Source: Nodosilinea foveolarum (GTDB lineage Bacteria; Cyanobacteriota; Cyanobacteriia; Phormidesmidales; Phormidesmidaceae). Taken from it: a stretch of 56,486 nucleotides of DNA. The translations under genes and the position numbers were made by a program. Below, one piece after another: positions 51,521 to 56,486 of this stretch. Where the stretch lies: positions 1 to 56,486 of the forward strand of contig QBMC01000009.1 of assembly GCA_003242035.1 (NCBI GenBank), in the 5' to 3' direction. Numbering within the stretch: the first letter of the stretch is position 1; every line of letters starts with the position of its first letter. The notes under the pieces are model-generated. The model was given only the letters and a program-made list of their open reading frames with translations, searched no databases and was not told the origin of the DNA.

Positions 51521-54310
51521 CTAAACTCTTTCGGACTGCTTAACGGCAGGCTGCGGCTGCGGTTGGAACTGGAACAAGGTGTAAACCACGTTACGACGAA
51601 TGCCCGTCATCATATCTAGGAATACTTCGTAGCCTTCGCTTTTATATTCAATCAGCGGATCTTTTTGGCCGTAGCCACGCAAACCCACCGTCTCGCGTAG
51701 GGCGTCCATTTGCTGAAGATGTTCGCGCCACAGCGTATCAATTTGCTGAAGGATAAAGAATCGCTCCGCCTCGCGCATCAGACCCGGCTTGATGAGATCA
51801 ACTTGGGCCTCTTTGAGGTCGTAAGCAATTCGCACCTGCTCGGATAAGAACGTTTTAATCTCACCCATAGAAAGGTTTTCTAACTGGTCGGGCGTAAGGT
51901 CTGCTAGTAAGTAAACAAACTCTTGAACCTTGCTAACTACACTGGCTAAGTCCCATTCTTCCGAAGGCAGCTCCGGATTTACGTAGGCTTCTACAATGTC
52001 GTTCATCGTCTGCACGGCGTAGCCCAACACCAGTTCTTTGAGGGCTTCACCTTCTAGTACGCGGCGGCGCTCGGCGTAAATAGCGCGGCGCTGATTGTTC
52101 ATCACTTCGTCGTACTCAAATACCTGTTTGCGGATGTCGTAGTAGTAGGTTTCTACTTTTTTCTGTGCGCCTTCGAGCGATCGCGTCAACATTCCCGACT
52201 CAATCGGCATGTCTTCTTCTACGCGGAAGGCATTCATCAGTCCGGCTACGCGATCGCCGCCAAAAATCCGCAGTAAATTATCTTCCAAACTCAAGAAGAA
52301 CTTGGTAGAACCAGGGTCACCCTGGCGTCCAGCGCGGCCTCGTAGCTGGTTATCAACCCGGCGCGACTCGTGGCGCTCTGTCCCAATTACATGCAGTCCG
52401 CCCAGCTCAATCACAGAATCGTGAGCTGTTGAAGTAAAGGCTTCGTAGCAGCCGAGCACTTGGTTGTAAACATCTCGCAGCTTTTGCACTACCGGATCGT
52501 CCGTCGGCGCTTTTTCGGCAGCGATCGCCACTTTATCCTCAGCCGCCAATTCTGACAAGCTCTGCTCGCCGTAGGTCTTGACTGCAAAAGAAACCGCTTC
52601 TTTGAGAGAATTTTTAATCTCAGGTGGCAGCTCGGTCGGAAAAATCTGCGGGGCAACTCTCCAAGTTTTCTTTTTCTTACCGTCAGCAAATCCCTGTGCG
52701 CCGTTCCGATCTTTCGCACCAGCAGCCTGAGCCACGCCAAACTTTTCGTCGTCTTCGGGCTTCACTAGCCGAGGCATAAAGTACTCGCGCACCTTCAGTC
52801 TGGCCATGTAATCAGCGTTACCACCCAGGATAATGTCTGTGCCTCGACCCGCCATGTTAGTGGCAATGGTCACTGAGCCACTGCGTCCGGCCTGAGCCAC
52901 AATCTCTGACTCACGCTCTACGTTTTCTGGCTTGGCGTTTAACAGGTTATGCGGCACCTTAAGATCGCTGAGCAATAGGGAAAGCACTTCTGATTTCTCT
53001 ACGCTAGTGGTGCCGACTAAGACCGGGCGACCGGTTTTGTTCATATCAGCGCATTCTTGAGCGATCGCATTCCACTTAGCGTTCTCAGTTTTATAAACCA
53101 CATCCGCCAAATCTCGCCGCGCCGAAGGCCGGTTCGTCGGAATAATCGTTACTTCAAGCTTGTAGATCTTTTCGAACTCAGCCTCTTCCGTCTTCGCCGT
53201 CCCCGTCATTCCAGACAGCTTCGGATACAGCAAGAAAAAGTTCTGGTAAGTAATAGAGGCCAGCGTTTGCGTCTCGGGCTGAATCTCCACATGTTCTTTA
53301 GCCTCAATCGCCTGGTGTAGTCCATCGCTCCAGCGCCGACCGGCCATTACGCGCCCGGTAAACTCGTCAACGATGACAATTTCGCCATCTCGCGCGATGT
53401 AGTTAACGTCTTTGGTAAACAGTTCTTTCGCCTTAATCGCATTAAAAATGTAGTGCGCCCAAGGATCATTAGGATCGAATAAATCGCTTACGCCCAGCAA
53501 ATTTTCGGCCTTCTCAAAGCCCTCATCAGTCAGCAGAACATTCCGAGCTTTCTCGTCCACTTCGTAGTCAACTTCATCGCTCTCTAACTGAGTCGCCACC
53601 TCTGCGGCCTGTGTATACTTCTCTCCAGGTCGCTCTATCTGACCGGAAATAATTAGCGGCGTCCGCGCTTCGTCCACCAAAATCGAATCGACTTCGTCAA
53701 TCACGCAGTAGTTAAACGGACGCTGCACTACGTCTTCCATTTGCGTAGACATATTATCCCGCAAGTAGTCGAAGCCAAACTCGCTGTTGGTGCCGTAAGT
53801 CACGTCGCAGGCATAATTTTTCTTTCGATCCATTGGACTCATGCCCTGCTGAATTAAGCCTACGGTAAGGCCCAAAAAGCGGTGTACCTGGCCCATCCAC
53901 TCAGCGTCGCGTCTAGCCAGGTAGTCGTTAACGGTCACCACGTGAACGCCCTTACCTGATACCGCATTCAAATAAGCGGGCAGTGTAGACACAAGCGTCT
54001 TACCCTCGCCCGTCTTCATCTCTGCGATTTGGCCATCGTGTAGCACCATGCCGCCCAGTAGCTGCACGTCGTAATGGCGCATTCCCAACACTCGCTTGGC
54101 CGCTTCGCGAACCACTGCAAAGGCTTCCGTCAAAATATCGTCAGTGTCTTCGCCATTTTCTAGCCGCTGCCGAAACTCAGCCGTCTTACCCGTCAGCGCT
54201 TCATCCGAGAGCGCCTGCATCTCTTCCTCCAGCAGGTTCACCTCTTTAATATCGGGCTGATACCGCTTAAGCTTGCGAGTATTAGGGTCGCCTAAAAGTT
54301 TTTTTAGCAT
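51521..54310 (-). CDS. secA: preprotein translocase ATPase SecA
   Basis: 929 residues. [19 protein letters not shown] (Walker A, about 98-116), YVTYGT-like [40 protein letters not shown] (Walker B) and [20 protein letters not shown] precede the second helicase half, with [19 protein letters not shown] and the [20 protein letters not shown] region. [20 protein letters not shown] is in the helical wing. SecA drives Sec export across both plasma and thylakoid membranes. The C-terminus ends in Gln/Pro-rich sequence without the Cys zinc-binding motif, as is usual in cyanobacteria. An insertion in the second ATPase half (about 520-610) also resembles cyanobacterial SecA. Confidence 0.97.
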   Translation of the reverse strand: MLKKLLGDPNTRKLKRYQPDIKEVNLLEEEMQALSDEALTGKTAEFRQRLENGEDTDDILTEAFAVVREAAKRVLGMRHYDVQLLGGMVLHDGQIAEMKTGEGKTLVSTLPAYLNAVSGKGVHVVTVNDYLARRDAEWMGQVHRFLGLTVGLIQQGMSPMDRKKNYACDVTYGTNSEFGFDYLRDNMSTQMEDVVQRPFNYCVIDEVDSILVDEARTPLIISGQIERPGEKYTQAAEVATQLESDEVDYEVDEKARNVLLTDEGFEKAENLLGVSDLFDPNDPWAHYIFNAIKAKELFTKDVNYIARDGEIVIVDEFTGRVMAGRRWSDGLHQAIEAKEHVEIQPETQTLASITYQNFFLLYPKLSGMTGTAKTEEAEFEKIYKLEVTIIPTNRPSARRDLADVVYKTENAKWNAIAQECADMNKTGRPVLVGTTSVEKSEVLSLLLSDLKVPHNLLNAKPENVERESEIVAQAGRSGSVTIATNMAGRGTDIILGGNADYMARLKVREYFMPRLVKPEDDEKFGVAQAAGAKDRNGAQGFADGKKKKTWRVAPQIFPTELPPEIKNSLKEAVSFAVKTYGEQSLSELAAEDKVAIAAEKAPTDDPVVQKLRDVYNQVLGCYEAFTSTAHDSVIELGGLHVIGTERHESRRVDNQLRGRAGRQGDPGSTKFFLSLEDNLLRIFGGDRVAGLMNAFRVEEDMPIESGMLTRSLEGAQKKVETYYYDIRKQVFEYDEVMNNQRRAIYAERRRVLEGEALKELVLGYAVQTMNDIVEAYVNPELPSEEWDLASVVSKVQEFVYLLADLTPDQLENLSMGEIKTFLSEQVRIAYDLKEAQVDLIKPGLMREAERFFILQQIDTLWREHLQQMDALRETVGLRGYGQKDPLIEYKSEGYEVFLDMMTGIRRNVVYTLFQFQPQPQPAVKQSERV

Positions 54311-54751
54311 GTCAGGGCAGTAGAGGATGAAAGAAGGACGAGACGAGAAGAAGCCATAAGAGCGCCTACGGTTAATTCTATCTAATGTTAGGGACTAAAA
54401 TTGTCCTTATGGAAGGCGGTTTACCCCCCTGTAGCAATGGTATCACCTGAGACTGACCTCGCTGAAAGAGTCGGTCGTATCCTGCCTGTAGAACGCCCTT
54501 TTCGACTTAGTATTTTCGCTAGCCTAAGTCCAGGTATTCGCTGGCAGTTCATTGGTTTCATATCCTTAGACGGCTGGGTCGATTCTGCGGAATGCGCTTT
54601 ATTGACTTCATACTCGTACCTAAACTGTCAATATGGCTACAAACAGAGCACAGTGATTTCTATTATCAAGGAAATAGGAAAACACATCCCAAGGGAGTCG
54701 GTCTAGAAAGATCGCGCTAACGGGCCAAAACTTTAACGTGGGTAGTTGTCT
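54311..54751. other. intergenic region upstream of secA and the GNAT gene
   Basis: About 440 bp that must hold the secA promoter (minus strand) and the promoter of the acetyltransferase gene (plus strand). A 101-codon open frame from a TTG at 54401 has no motif, an odd composition and no ribosome site, and I do not count it as a gene. No hairpin stands out. Confidence 0.4.
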
Positions 54752-55324
54752 ATGGACGGTCGGCATATTCAGTTTCGCTATGCAAAGTCACTCGATTCAG
54801 ACCAGCTAGGCCAGCTTTGTGCACTGTTTCGGAAGGCGGCTTTTTGGGCGAAAGACCGCAGCAATGAGGATATGGAGCGGGCGATCGCTCACAGTCATCC
54901 CGTCGTCATTGCCTGGGACGCAGCGCGGCTAGTAGGGTTTGCTCGCGCCACCTCTGACGGGGTTTTTCGGGCCACAATTTGGGACGTGATGATCGACCCG
55001 GACTATCAGGGCGCTGGACTAGGGCGCAGACTCGTAGAAACGTTGATCGCACATCCGCATATGAATAGAGTGGAGTGCATCTACTTGATGACGACTCATC
55101 ATCAGCGCTTTTATGAGCGCATCGGCTTTGAGCGAAATAATACGACAACAATGATGCTGCGCAATCAGTCTTTGGCGGAATGCCTGATAGAAGTGACGAG
55201 ACTAGAAGATGACGACGTTCGCCATCCTCACCACAGTCCCGATAGCGACGGAGCAGATGTTTATGCTCCGGCTGCTTCTGTGGCGTCCTCGGCTTCTATT
55301 TTCTCGCGAGAGTCGCCCCAGTAG
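54752..55324 (+). CDS. ycf52: Ycf52-type GNAT acetyltransferase
   Basis: 190 residues from the ATG at 54752; a TTG two codons earlier is also open. IQFRYAKSLDSDQLGQL, RKAAFWAKDRSNEDMERAI and SHPVVIAWDAARLVGFARAT precede TIWDVMIDPDYQGAGLGRRL, the acetyl-CoA-binding Q-x-x-G-x-G motif. YLMTTHHQRFYERIGFERN closes the fold. This pattern matches the Ycf52 family of red-algal plastids and the plant plastid NSI/SNAT enzymes, which acetylate proteins or arylalkylamines. The last 40 residues are acidic and variable. The final 64 bp overlap the convergent small gene. Confidence 0.88.
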   Translation: MDGRHIQFRYAKSLDSDQLGQLCALFRKAAFWAKDRSNEDMERAIAHSHPVVIAWDAARLVGFARATSDGVFRATIWDVMIDPDYQGAGLGRRLVETLIAHPHMNRVECIYLMTTHHQRFYERIGFERNNTTTMMLRNQSLAECLIEVTRLEDDDVRHPHHSPDSDGADVYAPAASVASSASIFSRESPQ

Positions 55325-55524
55325 GCGCTATAAGTCCATTCTTCTCGGCTTCCTTTGTCTACCGTTTTCCAGCGGTAGATCACGCCTTTGTTGGGGTTTA
55401 CGCCGACTTCTAGCAGCTTTGCGCCCATGTAGTATTCGGTTTGTTTGAGGGTGCGATCGCGAAAAAACGGACTCTCGCCTTTAGAAATCGTCTTAGAAAT
55501 ATGAGCCTGGGTAGGTCGTGCCAT
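55261..55524 (-). CDS. small protein of unknown function
   Basis: 87 residues. MARPTQAHISKTISKGESPF, then RDRTLKQTEYYMGAKLLEVG, then KGVIYRWKTVDKGSREEWTY and SAYWGDSREKIEA. It is aromatic and charged, without membrane spans, and I cannot assign it. The last 21 codons overlap the end of the acetyltransferase gene on the opposite strand (55261-55324), so the C-terminal Ala/Glu-rich part is constrained by both frames. A shorter version is possible but no internal start is clearly better. Confidence 0.65.
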   Translation of the reverse strand: MARPTQAHISKTISKGESPFFRDRTLKQTEYYMGAKLLEVGVNPNKGVIYRWKTVDKGSREEWTYSAYWGDSREKIEAEDATEAAGA

Positions 55525-55625
55525 GATTCAAAAAATACTCGCCTTTAGCCATAATTTTATTACGCCGCCCGGTCGATCCGTCTAATGAATTCAGCAGTCC
55601 TATCGCGATACCCACAGAGACAACC

Positions 55626-56384
55626 TTAATAAAACCACTCCACATTCACCCCAACGCGACTGTCTCCTTCATCGGCTGTGCTGTGCCATTCCAAATCGGT
55701 AGAGAGCCGAAAATTCTGCGTGAGCGCATAGCCAACGTTAAGCTTCGTAATGCTCAGTCCTTCGCGATCGCCCACAATCCAGGACTGATCGAGCGTCAGA
55801 TCTGCCGCGCCCGTACGAGAGGGCACCAGGCGTAGCCGGACGCCAACGTTTGCGCCGCTAACGCTGTAGTCATCAGCGGCTTTTGCATAGCGATAGCCCA
55901 CGATGGGGGAGGCGTTGAAGTAGCCGCCTAGTGGAAAAACATAGTAGTGCAGGTCTGCGCCGTAGGCTTGGCGATCGCCCCGAAAATTCTGCTGATAATC
56001 CGCACTCACCGTCAGCGGCGTCTCACCGATAAAAACATCCTCGACGCCGACGATAAATCCGCTGGTGCCCTCTGAAGACGGAAAGTAGCTGTAGCCAACC
56101 TGTACTCTGGTGACAAAGCTAGGGTCGTTGCGGATGTCTTCGCTGAGGTTGGGGATAGACTTTAGCCAGCGCTGAAGCACCGGACTTTGCTCTATCACCT
56201 CAGGCGAAAGGTTGAGTTCAGACTTTGATTCCGGTTTTGTGGTGCTTTCTGCGTTCTCTTCTACTGCATGGGTAGGCAGAGCGATCGCTAGCAACCCAAA
56301 ACAACCAGCCAGCAAAGGCAGGCAGTAAAACGCGCCCCAAAGAAGCGGCAACCGTGCTATCAATCTCTGATCTTTCATAGCCAT
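55626..56384 (-). CDS. outer-membrane beta-barrel-like protein of unknown function
   Basis: 252 residues. LLWGAFYCLPLLAGCFGLLA followed by IALPTHAVEEN is a signal peptide with a likely cleavage after THA. A short helical region (about 50-95) precedes alternating strands such as VTRVQVGYSYFPSSEG, GFIVGVEDVFIGETPLTVSA, QAYGADLHYYVFPLGGYFNA and ITKLNVGYALTQNFRLSTDL, with an aromatic C-terminus (VGVNVEWFY) typical of outer-membrane barrels. The protein is probably in the outer membrane, but the role is unknown. The C-terminal Phe-Tyr is the barrel-assembly signal. Confidence 0.75.
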   Translation of the reverse strand: MAMKDQRLIARLPLLWGAFYCLPLLAGCFGLLAIALPTHAVEENAESTTKPESKSELNLSPEVIEQSPVLQRWLKSIPNLSEDIRNDPSFVTRVQVGYSYFPSSEGTSGFIVGVEDVFIGETPLTVSADYQQNFRGDRQAYGADLHYYVFPLGGYFNASPIVGYRYAKAADDYSVSGANVGVRLRLVPSRTGAADLTLDQSWIVGDREGLSITKLNVGYALTQNFRLSTDLEWHSTADEGDSRVGVNVEWFY

Positions 56385-56486
56385 AGACTAGCCGCCTATT
56401 GCTCAAAAGTCAGCACATTCCGTAAAACGCTCAGGGCAAACGCATACTCAATCGAGTAGCACTTGAATGAGGAAATTGTTGTTCCA

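Noticed and set aside
54401-54706. 101-codon open frame starting with TTG
   Set aside because: No ribosome site, no motif and unlikely composition in the secA promoter region; treated as intergenic.

Overview
The window is chromosomal DNA from a cyanobacterium. It carries genes for oxygenic photosynthesis (psbO, psaE, psb28, an hli/HLIP gene, ndhO), a cyanobacterial-type gyrA, a SigF-type group 3 sigma factor, a Ycf52-type acetyltransferase and several short genes of cyanobacterial character. The HIP1 palindrome GCGATCGC occurs at many sites on both strands. Codon use and gene order do not fix the genus. A Leptolyngbya/Phormidesmis-like or marine Synechococcus-like lineage is plausible, but that is a guess.

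Layout. 1-0.5 kb: a toxin-antitoxin pair whose PIN toxin is cut short, probably by an insertion sequence lying off the left edge. 0.8-6.2 kb: dnaK, a 56-residue HLIP gene on the opposite strand, a CHASE2-GGDEF-EAL c-di-GMP enzyme behind a structured leader, and a 55-residue PCP_red protein. 6.3-10.7 kb (minus strand): a protein of unknown function, a DUF1232 protein, moaB, psb28 and a beta-helix/SLH protein. 10.9-16 kb: an SRPBCC protein, a large N6-methylase-like protein with a degenerate catalytic motif, then coaE and a cobA-hemD fusion. 16-19 kb is accessory: an acidic beta-helix repeat protein, a decayed IS1-family transposase and a 51-residue orphan protein. 19-26.7 kb: NDH-2, lysC with a 4-bp overlapping 35-residue membrane ORF, a second DUF1232 protein, an ECF sigma/anti-sigma pair and a family 5 solute-binding lipoprotein. 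26.7-27.3 kb is non-coding and holds two tandem sRNA-like units ending in strong intrinsic terminators. 27.3-33.6 kb: an RG-rich protein, a Uma2 nuclease-like protein, a DUF5331 protein, an ABC exporter pair, an unknown protein and an HDAC-family deacetylase. 34-41.6 kb: gyrA behind two leader hairpins, a conserved-TM-helix (mechanosensitive-like) protein, a small unknown protein and ppk1. 41.6-46.9 kb (minus strand): ndhO, mutM, psaE with a long C-terminal tail, a PilP-like lipoprotein gene next to sigF, then psbO. 47-56.5 kb: an unknown acidic protein, a GH10-like hydrolase, a cbiG-cobJ fusion, a higA remnant, secA, a ycf52-type GNAT gene, an unknown small protein and a beta-barrel-like protein.

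Themes. Housekeeping and photosynthesis genes are interleaved with regulatory ones. Tetrapyrrole/cobalamin genes sit at two sites (cobA-hemD and cbiG-cobJ). Most transcription units end in clear intrinsic hairpins, several of them bidirectional. Toxin-antitoxin and transposase remnants mark former insertion points. The least explained elements are the structured leaders of the c-di-GMP gene and of gyrA, the tandem sRNA-like units, the lysC-coupled micro-ORF, the sigF/PilP-like pair, and the methylase-like protein lacking a normal NPPY/F motif. No single locus is clearly a new defence or mobile system. All assignments were made by reading the sequence; no database search was run.
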